Shown: positions 1 to 7,018 of the stretch, piece after piece | Layout: every line of letters begins with the position of its first letter | Numbering within the stretch: position 1 is the stretch's first letter | Origin: Bradyrhizobium jicamae | GTDB taxonomy: Bacteria; Pseudomonadota; Alphaproteobacteria; Rhizobiales; Xanthobacteraceae | Assembly (NCBI RefSeq): GCF_018130695.1 | Contig: NZ_JAFCJX010000032.1 | Coordinates: forward strand, 35,836 to 99,835 | Reading direction: 5' to 3' | DNA length: 64,000 nt | Notes under the pieces: generated by a model | What the model saw: only the letters and a program-made list of their open reading frames with translations | Database searches by the model: none | Told to the model about the DNA's origin: nothing | Program-made: the position numbers and the translations under genes

Positions 1-586
1 TCTCGCGCAACTCAAGCTTCAGCCGGTCGTATTCCTGGCCGTGCATGATGAACAGGTCCTTGGCAAGCTTGGGCACTGTTGCGTCTTTGGCAATCCGCGC
101 CAGCAGTGGCTCGACATGGGCGGGCCCTTTGGCGGCTGTCAGACCGAACTCGGCCGCGTGGCCGCGAATGGTGTTGATGAGCTGGGTACGGTAGTCGATC
201 AGCCGTTGGCGCATCGCCATCAGCATCTGCGCCGCTTGTTCCTCCGCACTCTTGATCCGCACGAAGCTCATGCGTGGCCTGCTCATGGCCTCACAGACCG
301 CATCGGCATCCTGCCGGTCATTCTTGTTGCGTCGGACATACGGCTTCACATGCTGCGCCGGCAGCAGCTTCGGCTCGTGCCCCAGCCTCATCAGTTCGCG
401 CCCCCAGTGGTGCGAACCACCGCAGGCTTCCAAGCCGACCTTGGTCGGCGGCAACTGCTCGAAAAACTTCAGAAAATCCCGCCGCCGCAGCTTCTTGCGC
501 AGCACCGGCTGCTCGGCTGCATCCACACCATGCAGTTGGAAAACACTCTTGGACGTGTCGATGCCAACTCTGATAATCTCACTCAT
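1..586 (-). mobile_element. IS110-family transposase, 5' part, cut by the window edge
   Basis: The reverse strand encodes an uninterrupted N-terminal transposase starting with MSEIIRVGIDTSK at 586. The early Asp in GIDTSK, then LEACGGSHHWGREL, then KNDRQDADAV are the DEDD-type catalytic landmarks of IS110 elements, followed by the helical stretch MLMAMRQRLIDYRTQLINT. The frame is still open at base 1, so the C-terminal Ser-containing domain lies outside the window. IS110 enzymes mobilise their element without terminal inverted repeats, in some members with a bridge RNA from the non-coding end. The 5' non-coding end should lie in 587-700, but I cannot place the boundary. Confidence 0.88.
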
Positions 587-719
587 GGACGGCTCCCTTG
601 TCTGAGATCTTACCGACCTCATTCTGGCACACTGATGCCGTCGGGGGCCGTCCACCCCAACATAACCACCGTGCTCTGTTTTGCGACGGCTGGGGCCCCA
701 TCAGGCTCCAGCCTTTTGC

Positions 720-760
720 ATTTGGGGTAATGGGTCCTGGCTTTCGCCAGGACGACGGAA
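720..760. repeat. Short dispersed hairpin repeat
   Basis: A short stem-loop of the type gtcctgg-cttt-cgccaggac lies just downstream of the DUF3175 gene's stop. This short module (tcctggctttcgccagga) is, from memory, common between genes in Bradyrhizobium. It could act as a terminator for the gene read leftwards from 1126. Confidence 0.45.
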
Positions 761-1126
761 TCAATCCCGCCCAAACTGGTGCTTCAACTCCACCTTCGCC
801 CGCTCCAGGCGCGTGCGCTGCGTCTTCGGCAGGGTTTTGCCTGCTCGGTTGATATAGAATGTCAGCATCGACAGCGCCGAGCGGTAGGCGCCGCTCTTGC
901 GTCGCGCGCTGTGCTCGGCGGATCGCTTCAGGGACGCTGCGATCTTCTTCGCGCTGGTCTGCTTGAATACACCTTGCTTGAGATCGAGCGCGTCGCTCTC
1001 CCTGGTCACGCGCTGTGACCAGCGCTTCGATGACGTTTTCCGCGTGCCGGTTGTCCGGCGCGCCGTGCTTCGCGTCTTCGCGGACTTCTTCGCCGTCTTG
1101 CGCGTTGCATGCTTGCCTGCGGCCAT
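761..1126 (-). CDS. DUF3175 family small basic protein
   Basis: This is a 121-residue protein from the ATG at 1126, which has a GGAG eight bases upstream; an alternative GTG start at 1168 adds 14 residues. The first 45 residues are Lys/Arg/Thr/Ser-rich and probably disordered. The conserved part contains RWSQRVTRESDALDL, KKIAASLKRSAE, YRSALSMLTFYINRAGK and LPKTQRTRLERAK, which is the DUF3175 pattern. The family has no assigned biochemical function; the basic tail suggests nucleic-acid binding, which is inference. It is transcribed towards the IS110 element and away from the MFS gene. Confidence 0.8.
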   Translation of the reverse strand: MAAGKHATRKTAKKSAKTRSTARRTTGTRKTSSKRWSQRVTRESDALDLKQGVFKQTSAKKIAASLKRSAEHSARRKSGAYRSALSMLTFYINRAGKTLPKTQRTRLERAKVELKHQFGRD

Positions 1127-1310
1127 GGTCAGCTCCATCGATTTTCCGTCGAAAACCGCTCGCTTCACGCTCTGTTCCTATCCCGCACTGCAGGAACCGC
1201 AGCGCGCCCCCGGCGTTATCTCGGCGTGGCGGGCATCCCGTTTGCCGCAATCCTGGGAGCGAGAACCTTGGAACGTTCTGTTCCGGGGCTTTTCCCATTG
1301 GTTCGAATAG

Positions 1311-2798
1311 ATGACCTCTCTGCAACCACAGCGCAGCCCTGCGACCGAGAGCGACGCCATTGCGCTTGCGCAGGATAACGACCGCATCATCGAGACCTCG
1401 ATCCCGCTCAGGCTCGACAACCTCACCTGGAGCGGCTTTCACACCCGCGTGGTGCTGGCGCTCGGCATTACCTGGATCCTTGACGGGCTCGAGGTGACGC
1501 TCGCCGGCGCGCTGTCGGGCGCGCTGAAGGAGAGCCCGACGATGAAGTTCTCCAACTTCGACGTCGGCCTTGCCAACAGCGCCTATCTCGCCGGTGCCGT
1601 GCTCGGCGCGCTTGGCTTCGGCTGGCTGACCGACCGGATCGGGCGCAAGAAATTGTTCTTCATCACGCTCGCCGTCTATCTCTCCGCGACGGCTGCGACC
1701 GCGCTGTCGTGGAATGTCGCGAGCTACGCGCTGTTTCGTTTCCTCACCGGTGCCGGCATCGGCGGCGAATATACCGCGATCAATTCGACCATCCAGGAGC
1801 TGGTGCCGGCGCGCTATCGCGGCTGGACCGATCTCGTGATCAACGGCAGCTTCTGGATCGGTGCCGCGATCGGCGCAGTCAGCGCCATCGTGCTGCTCGA
1901 TCCTGCGGTGCTCGCGCCCGACCATGGCTGGCGCCTCGCCTATTTCACCGGCGCCGTGCTCGGCCTCGTCGTGCTGTTCATGCGGATGTGGATTCCCGAG
2001 AGCCCGCGCTGGCTGATGATCCACGGCCATCCCGATCAGGCGCACAAGATCGTCGACGACATCGAGACATCCGTGCTCGGCCATGCGCAGGCGAGCGACG
2101 ATTTTGACAAGATCAAGCTCAGGATGCGCAGCCACACGCCGCTGCGCGAGGTCGCCTCGACGCTGTTCTCGGCCTATCGGCAGCGCTCGCTGGTCGGGCT
2201 CGTGCTGATGGTGGCGCAGGCGTTCTTCTACAATGCGATCTTCTTCACCTTCGCGCTGATCCTGACCGACTTCTTCGGCATCCCCGCCAATGATGTCGGC
2301 TGGTACATCCTGCCGTTCGCCGCCGGCAATTTCCTCGGGCCGCTGCTGCTCGGCCGCCTGTTCGACACGCTCGGCCGCCGCACCATGATCGCGGTGACCT
2401 ACGGCGTGTCCGGCGTGCTGCTCGCTGCGTCCGGCTATCTCTTCTCGATCGGCGTGCTCTCTGCGCAGAGCCAGACGATCGCCTGGATGGTGATCTTCTT
2501 CTTTGCCTCGCCCGCCGCGAGCGCCGCGTATCTGACCGTCAGCGAGACCTTTCCGCTGGAGGTGCGCGCGCTCGCGATTGCCCTGTTCTATGCGATCGGA
2601 ACCGGCATCGGCGGCGTGATCGGTCCGGCGCTGTTCGGCGCGCTGATCGATACCGGATCGCGCAACTCGGTTTTCGCCGGCTACCTCTTGGGGTCGGCGC
2701 TCATGATGGTCGCGGCTGTTGTTGCCTGGCGCTACGCCGTGGCGGCAGAGCGAAAATCGCTCGAAACTGTCGCACGACCGCTGGCATGTGTGGAGTAA
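1311..2798 (+). CDS. MFS transporter, metabolite:H+ symporter type
   Basis: A 495-residue inner-membrane permease with about 12 hydrophobic segments. It carries the major-facilitator loop signature GWLTDRIGRKK after the second helix and a second copy, GRLFDTLGRRTM, after the eighth, the typical half-repeat arrangement. The motif GIGGEYTAINSTIQE and the loop RYRGWTDLVINGS point to the sugar/aromatic-acid symporter branch, but the substrate cannot be read from sequence. The N-terminal 35 residues are polar and cytoplasmic. otsB starts six bases after its stop, so the two are probably cotranscribed; the link with trehalose metabolism is positional only. Confidence 0.85.
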   Translation: MTSLQPQRSPATESDAIALAQDNDRIIETSIPLRLDNLTWSGFHTRVVLALGITWILDGLEVTLAGALSGALKESPTMKFSNFDVGLANSAYLAGAVLGALGFGWLTDRIGRKKLFFITLAVYLSATAATALSWNVASYALFRFLTGAGIGGEYTAINSTIQELVPARYRGWTDLVINGSFWIGAAIGAVSAIVLLDPAVLAPDHGWRLAYFTGAVLGLVVLFMRMWIPESPRWLMIHGHPDQAHKIVDDIETSVLGHAQASDDFDKIKLRMRSHTPLREVASTLFSAYRQRSLVGLVLMVAQAFFYNAIFFTFALILTDFFGIPANDVGWYILPFAAGNFLGPLLLGRLFDTLGRRTMIAVTYGVSGVLLAASGYLFSIGVLSAQSQTIAWMVIFFFASPAASAAYLTVSETFPLEVRALAIALFYAIGTGIGGVIGPALFGALIDTGSRNSVFAGYLLGSALMMVAAVVAWRYAVAAERKSLETVARPLACVE

Positions 2799-2804
2799 GA
2801 TGAG

Positions 2805-3644
2805 ATGAAACAGAGCGTGGCCAAATTGCCCATGGATGACGAAATCCCCGATGATGGTCAGACGCCGGACGCCGTACCGGTGCCGGCCTCGCTGGTGCCG
2901 CACCTGAGCCAGACCGCTGTGCTGCTCGACATCGACGGCACGCTGCTCGATCTGGCGCCGACGCCGCGCGAGGTCTGGGTGCCGCCGGGGCTGGCGAAGA
3001 CGCTGAAGCGGCTGCATGAGCGGACCAATGGCGCGCTGGCGCTGGTCAGCGGGCGTTCCTTGAATGACATCGATCTGATTTTCGCGCCCGACGTGTTTCC
3101 CGCGGTCGGCGGTCACGGCGCCGAGATGCGGCTCGATGTTGCTGCGGAGGCCGAGGCGGTCGCTGCGCATGCGCCGCCGATGGACAAGGAGTTGAAACGG
3201 CGCCTCGCCGCGATCGCAAAGCTCAGCCCGGGCATTCTGCTCGAGGACAAGGGCTACTCGCTGGCGCTGCACTATCGGCTGGCGCCGCATGCGGAGAAGG
3301 CGATCTATGAGGCGGTGTCGCTGATCCGCGCCGACCTGCCGAATGCGCCGATCGAGGTGCTGCCGGGCAAGAGCGTCTGCGAGATCAAGCATTCCGGTTT
3401 CACCAAAGCGAGCGGCGTGCGCGAACTGATGACGCATGCGCCGTTCAGGGGACGCCGTCCGTTCTTCATCGGTGATGACGTCACGGATGAAACCGTGTTT
3501 GCGATCATGCCCGATCTCAACGGTCTTTCTTTCTCTGTTGGTCGCCGCGCCACCGGTGTTGCCGGACATTTCGATGCGCCGAGTGATGTGCGCGAGTTCC
3601 TTGCGCATCTGCTCGATGACGAAAGGGTCGTAGCATTGCCATAA
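2805..3644 (+). CDS. otsB: Trehalose-6-phosphate phosphatase
   Basis: A 279-residue cytoplasmic HAD-superfamily phosphatase that removes phosphate from trehalose-6-phosphate to give trehalose. Motif I is LLDIDGTLLDL with nucleophile Asp42 and Asp44; SGRS follows near residue 82; LPGKSVCEIK precedes motif IV GDDVTDE at 223-229. The roughly 35-residue N-terminal extension before the HAD core is acidic and unremarkable. The gene follows the MFS gene by six bases. otsA lies 365 bases downstream on the same strand, the two separated by an unusual hairpin-rich spacer. Confidence 0.93.
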   Translation: MKQSVAKLPMDDEIPDDGQTPDAVPVPASLVPHLSQTAVLLDIDGTLLDLAPTPREVWVPPGLAKTLKRLHERTNGALALVSGRSLNDIDLIFAPDVFPAVGGHGAEMRLDVAAEAEAVAAHAPPMDKELKRRLAAIAKLSPGILLEDKGYSLALHYRLAPHAEKAIYEAVSLIRADLPNAPIEVLPGKSVCEIKHSGFTKASGVRELMTHAPFRGRRPFFIGDDVTDETVFAIMPDLNGLSFSVGRRATGVAGHFDAPSDVREFLAHLLDDERVVALP

Positions 3645-3790
3645 TCGACTCACGCGTTTCCTCGCGCGATTTTCGATTGCGGTTCTTTTGCGTCGTCTTG
3701 CGCACCTCGCGTGGAATTATCTTTTCGCGAGTTCCCGTGAGTTCCTGACGCATTCGCCAGAATTTGGTTTCAATTGGGAGATTCCTTGGT

Positions 3791-3866
3791 CGAGTGCCGC
3801 CGATTTGAAGTTCCTCAGAGTCTGCAGCGGGCACTGTAGGAACTTCAAATCGATCAGCGGCACTCG
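3791..3866 (+). repeat. Hairpin 1 upstream of otsA
   Basis: The left arm at 3791-3815 is complementary to 3838-3866 over the full 25 bases, except for a four-base insertion (atca) in the right arm. The loop of about 22 bases contains tctgcagcgggcactg. No T-run follows, so this is not a standard intrinsic terminator. Confidence 0.75.
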
Positions 3867-3879
3867 AGATTCTAGTTTG

Positions 3880-3955
3880 CGAGCGCCCCTTTCCTTCCGA
3901 AGCTCGCGCAAGTGCCTGCCGCAAGGGTGGCGCGAGCTTCGGAATGGGGCGCTCG
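3880..3955 (+). repeat. Hairpin 2 upstream of otsA
   Basis: The outer stem pairs cgagcgcccc (3880-3889) with 3946-3955. The inner stem pairs ttccgaagctcgcg (3895-3908) with 3931-3944. The stems are separated by a 5-versus-1 base internal loop and closed by a 22-base loop. The right arm ends 53 bases before the otsA start codon. No U-tract follows. Confidence 0.75.
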
Positions 3956-4008
3956 GAACCATCTTGATGAATGGTTGTTAATACGCGAGTGAAACAGGAG
4001 GGGACCTG

Positions 4009-5457
4009 GTGAACCTCGTCGTCGTATCGAACAGAGTCTCGCGCGGAAAACCAAATGAACCGATGACCGGCGGACTCGCGGCGGCATTGCTGCCCGTTGT
4101 CGAAAAATCCGGAGCGATCTGGGTGGGCTCCAGTGGTCGCGTCCGTGATGGAAATACAAGGGAGCCGTTCGCCGAAGTCGAGGCGCTCGGCGCCGGCGCG
4201 CTGGCGATGCTCGATCTGCCGGCCGCGCATTACGGCGGCTATTACGAAGGCTTTGCCAATTCGGCGCTGTGGCCGGCGCTGCATTCGCGCGCCGATCTGA
4301 TCCGCGCCTCGCAGGAAGATTACGTCAGCTATCGCGAAGTCAACGCCTTCATGGCGCGCGCGTTGCTGCGTTTCCGCAAGCCGGACTCGATTTTCTGGAT
4401 CCAGGATTATCACTTCCTCGCGCTCGGCGCGGAGATGCGCGATCTCGGCGTCAGCCAGCCGATCGGCTTCTTCCTGCACACGCCGTGGCCGGCGCGCGCC
4501 GTGATAAGCGGCGTGCCGAATCATCGCGAACTGATCGAGGCGATGCTGGCCTATGACCTGATCGGCTTCCAGACCGAGGAAGACTGCGAGAACTTCCTTG
4601 GCTACGTGCAGGCCGATCTCGATCTCGTCGTGCATGACGGCGTGATCTCCTCGTCGTCGGGCCAGACCCGCGCGGCGGTGTTCCCGATCGGGATCGATCC
4701 CGACAAATTCGCCCAGCAGGCCACCAAGGCGATGACGCATCCCGACGTGTCGCGGCTTCGCCGCAGCCTGAATGGCGAGAAGCTTGCGATCGGCGTCGAC
4801 CGGCTCGATTATTCCAAGGGCCTGGTCAACCGCATCAAGGCGTTCGACCGGATGTGGACGCTGTATCCGCAGCAGAAGCGCACGACGTCGCTGCTGCAGA
4901 TCGCAACGCCCTCGCGCGGCGCGATCGAGGCCTACGGCAATCTGCAGAGCGAGGTCGCCAAGCTCGTCACCGACGTCAACGGCATTCACGGCGAGGTCGA
5001 CTGGACGCCAATTCGCTACCTCAACAAGGGCTTTGGCCAGGCGGTGCTCGCCGGGCTCTATCGCACCGCGCAGGTCGGCGTGGTGACGCCGCTGCAGGAC
5101 GGCATGAACCTGGTCGCCAAGGAATATGTCGCCGCCCAAAACCCTGACAATCCCGGCGTGCTGGTGCTGTCGAAATTCGCCGGCGCCGCCAACGAGCTCG
5201 ATGCGGCGCTGCTGGTCAATCCGCACGACATCGACGGCATGGCGCGCAGCATCGCCACCGCGCTGTCGATGCCGCTGACCGAGCGGCGCATGCGCTGGGA
5301 AGCGATGATGGCCAAGCTCAACACCAGTACCATCCAGCAATGGTTCGCCAGTTTCATCGAGGCGCTGCAGGACACGCAGGTGGCGGGCACGGTGGCGCAC
5401 GAACCACCGACGCTGTGGCCGCGACGGGCGACGGATCTGGCGGCGAGATATCATTGA
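4009..5457 (+). CDS. otsA: Trehalose-6-phosphate synthase (UDP-forming, GT20)
   Basis: A 482-residue cytoplasmic glycosyltransferase that joins UDP-glucose and glucose-6-phosphate to trehalose-6-phosphate, the substrate of OtsB. The GTG start is chosen because aggagggga lies just upstream and the protein begins directly with the family N-terminus VVVSNRVSRGKP. Other GT20 hallmarks are MTGGLAAALLP, WIQDYHF, GFFLHTPWPA, GVDRLDYSKGL and the nucleotide-binding DGMNLVAKEYVAAQ. Length is typical for bacterial OtsA. Trehalose is an osmoprotectant in rhizobia. A palindromic repeat at 5471-5565 follows the stop. Confidence 0.95.
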   Translation: MNLVVVSNRVSRGKPNEPMTGGLAAALLPVVEKSGAIWVGSSGRVRDGNTREPFAEVEALGAGALAMLDLPAAHYGGYYEGFANSALWPALHSRADLIRASQEDYVSYREVNAFMARALLRFRKPDSIFWIQDYHFLALGAEMRDLGVSQPIGFFLHTPWPARAVISGVPNHRELIEAMLAYDLIGFQTEEDCENFLGYVQADLDLVVHDGVISSSSGQTRAAVFPIGIDPDKFAQQATKAMTHPDVSRLRRSLNGEKLAIGVDRLDYSKGLVNRIKAFDRMWTLYPQQKRTTSLLQIATPSRGAIEAYGNLQSEVAKLVTDVNGIHGEVDWTPIRYLNKGFGQAVLAGLYRTAQVGVVTPLQDGMNLVAKEYVAAQNPDNPGVLVLSKFAGAANELDAALLVNPHDIDGMARSIATALSMPLTERRMRWEAMMAKLNTSTIQQWFASFIEALQDTQVAGTVAHEPPTLWPRRATDLAARYH

Positions 5458-5470
5458 GGCGAGGGCGTTG

Positions 5471-5565
5471 CGTAGGGTGGGCAAAGGCGCGCTTGCGCCG
5501 TGCCCACCATCACGATCACGCCGCAGATGGTGGGCACGTCGCTTCGCTCCTTTGCCCACCCTACG
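5471..5565. repeat. Palindromic repeat, cgtagggtgggcaaaggcgc type, copy 1
   Basis: The element starts with cgtagggtgggcaaaggcgc and ends with the inverted tttgcccaccctacg; an inner pair gtgcccaccat / atggtgggcac also folds. The same element occurs at 53309-53397 with a different short centre. It lies just after otsA and could serve as its transcript end. Confidence 0.85.
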
Positions 5566-5604
5566 ATTCTGGTTCAATTATCAAACAGCAATGCGCATAT
5601 GCGT

Positions 5605-6010
5605 CCGCATTCTCGCGGCGCATTCCGCCCGAGTTTTCCATCTCGTTCCGCCCTCTCTTGAGATAGAGGGCGCAGGGGAAGCCAGGTGCACGCTTGCACC
5701 TGCGGTCTCGCGCGCAATGGCAACTCAAGGAAGTGCGCGCACGAGCATACAGGCGAAGCGGAGGCATCCCGGCTTCCCCTGCGCGATGGCTTTACGGCTT
5801 ATACGTGCTCGCCCCGGCGAGACCTGCTTGGGTGTCACCGTCATCCCCGGGGAATTTTCATCCCCCACGAACTTGCCACCAGCATTGGGGCGGCAGGCCC
5901 ACACGACTTCGCCGTACGCCTTGCGCACACACATCTATTGCACGCGCAGCGTCCACCGCATCCCGGCCCACGTTCGTGACATTGCGCAACGCCCCTCAGA
6001 GGGTGGGATG
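5605..6010. repeat. Long dispersed intergenic repeat, near-complete copy
   Basis: The segment cgcattctcgcggcg through about 6010 matches, for its first 110 or so bases, the start of the element at 63881-64000: both read gagttttccat, then tcgttccgccctc, a small hairpin, gagggcgcaggg and a short palindrome flanking gcacc. The downstream stretch with gatggctttacggcttatacgtg is also familiar to me from the long Bradyrhizobium intergenic repeat. No plausible gene is encoded on either strand. The outer boundaries are approximate. Confidence 0.6.
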
Positions 6011-6109
6011 GGGCATATATAGCATAATCAGAATTTTGTACAAGACGAAATATTTTTGCGTCGAGGCCTTGCGCCGTCGGGCAAATCAGCGGTCTAATAA
6101 AAGAGGAAT
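6011..6109. other. A/T-richer intergenic stretch with no recognised feature
   Basis: It contains tataatcagaattttgtacaagacgaaatatttttgcg, noticeably A/T-rich compared with its surroundings. I see no gene, hairpin or repeat that I can name here; together with the flanking repeats it completes the 5458-6209 gene-free region. Confidence 0.4.
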
Positions 6110-6196
6110 CGTAGGGCGGATTAGCCGAAGGCGTAATCCGCCGACCGGCATCGCGGCAAGGAATGGCGGATTACGCTGGCGCTAATCCGCCCTACG
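6110..6196. repeat. Palindromic repeat, cgtagggcggatta type
   Basis: The left end cgtagggcggattagc pairs with the right end gctaatccgccctacg, with an inner pair ggcgtaatccgcc / ggcggattacgc. It shares architecture (cgtag outer end, nested inner palindrome, 85-95 bases) with the repeats at 5471, 19820 and 53309, but the sequence is different. It lies 14 bases beyond the stop of the small secreted protein gene read leftwards. Confidence 0.85.
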
Positions 6197-6209
6197 GAAT
6201 CTTTCCGGG

Positions 6210-6560
6210 TCAATAACAATACGACACCCCGTCCAGCACCGGACAGCGCGCGCGGCGCGGATCGCTCGGGTTCTCCATCGGCGCCATGCCCTTGCCGTCG
6301 CCTTTGCCGACAAACACGCCTTGCCCGACCACGACGGAGGATTTGTTGCCGATGATCACGCTCGGATGCGGCGAGACCGTGCTCGAGCGCGTGCCGTCGC
6401 TCCAGATGATCGCATCGCCAGCGAGCATGCCGCGCCGCCCGTCGTCGCAACTCACGTCGACCCCCGCTTTGGTGCAGGATTGCGCCAGCGCCGGTGCGGA
6501 TACCGAGGCGGCCGCGAGGCCAAGCAGGATGGCGCCGATGAGCGTCCGGATCGTGGTCAT
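6210..6560 (-). CDS. Small secreted protein of unknown function
   Basis: A 116-residue protein. The ATG at 6560 is chosen because gagggg lies upstream and a signal peptide follows at once (MTTIRTLIGAILLGLAAA, cleavage likely after ALAQS). A longer frame to 6680 adds an unlikely basic leader. The mature part has four Cys (SCTKAGVDVSC, ARCPVLDGVSYC), consistent with disulfides in the periplasm, and a repetitive V/G segment SVVVGQGVFVGKGDGKG. I do not recognise a named domain. Confidence 0.7.
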   Translation of the reverse strand: MTTIRTLIGAILLGLAAASVSAPALAQSCTKAGVDVSCDDGRRGMLAGDAIIWSDGTRSSTVSPHPSVIIGNKSSVVVGQGVFVGKGDGKGMAPMENPSDPRRARCPVLDGVSYCY

Positions 6561-6756
6561 GTCATTCCCCTCGCTGATTTGCGCCGGCCGATTGACCAAT
6601 CGTCGGCCAAACCGCCCGTCCGGTTCAACCCGCGACCGTCGCCGCGCCGGCCGTAGCCAATAATTATCCAATATTTTCAATCGTTTGTGGAAATTTCCGA
6701 CCCGAGCCCCGCGCTCCCTTGCAAAATCCGCCCCGGCCCTTCAAGAGAGGCCCTCC

Positions 6757-6846
6757 GGAGAGATGGCCGAGTGGCTTAAGGCGCACGCTTGGAAAGCGTG
6801 TGTGCGGGAAACCGTACCGTGGGTTCGAATCCCACTCTCTCCGCCA
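6757..6846 (+). tRNA. tRNA-Ser (anticodon GGA)
   Basis: The acceptor stem ggagaga (6757-6763) pairs with tctctcc (6836-6842), followed by discriminator G and an encoded CCA (6844-6846). The anticodon arm cacgc-ttGGAaa-gcgtg gives GGA, reading UCC and UCU. The long variable arm expected of a type II tRNA and the T-loop ggttcgaatccc are present. At 90 bases the length fits tRNA-Ser. The lower-G+C SIR2 gene begins 170 bases downstream. Confidence 0.97.
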
Positions 6847-7018
6847 GACTTTCTCCCGGTCCGGCGGAAGCCAATCGGACAGCCCCAACAATCGTCAAAG
6901 TTGTTTGTAGGCCGTTCTCGCCCGTTGAGGGGCGCTGCTTCGCCGTATACCCTCCTAGGTTGCGATCGATTGTTCGACACCAAATTGTTGCGGTGCTTTA
7001 TTGGCGGGGAAGTTGGAT

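Larger units (their letters stand above)
3645..4008 (+). promoter_or_regulatory. otsB-otsA intergenic spacer with two tandem long hairpins
   Basis: No coding gene is seen in this 364-base gap. It contains two adjacent inverted repeats (3791-3866 and 3880-3955), followed by a clear ribosome-binding site (aggagggga, about 3997-4005) directly before the GTG of otsA. The hairpins lie in the transcript leader if otsA is read through from otsB, or in an otsA-specific leader. Confidence 0.6.

Noticed and set aside
579..3653. Reverse-strand open frame of 1024 codons opposite the MFS and otsB genes
   Set aside because: It is very rich in Arg/His/Gln/Ala, has no domain pattern and is the antisense of two well-supported genes. 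Long antisense frames are expected at this G+C content.
6664..6891. Reverse-strand open frame of 75 codons over the tRNA-Ser gene
   Set aside because: It overlaps a complete tRNA with intact acceptor stem and encoded CCA. The peptide is only the antisense of the tRNA.
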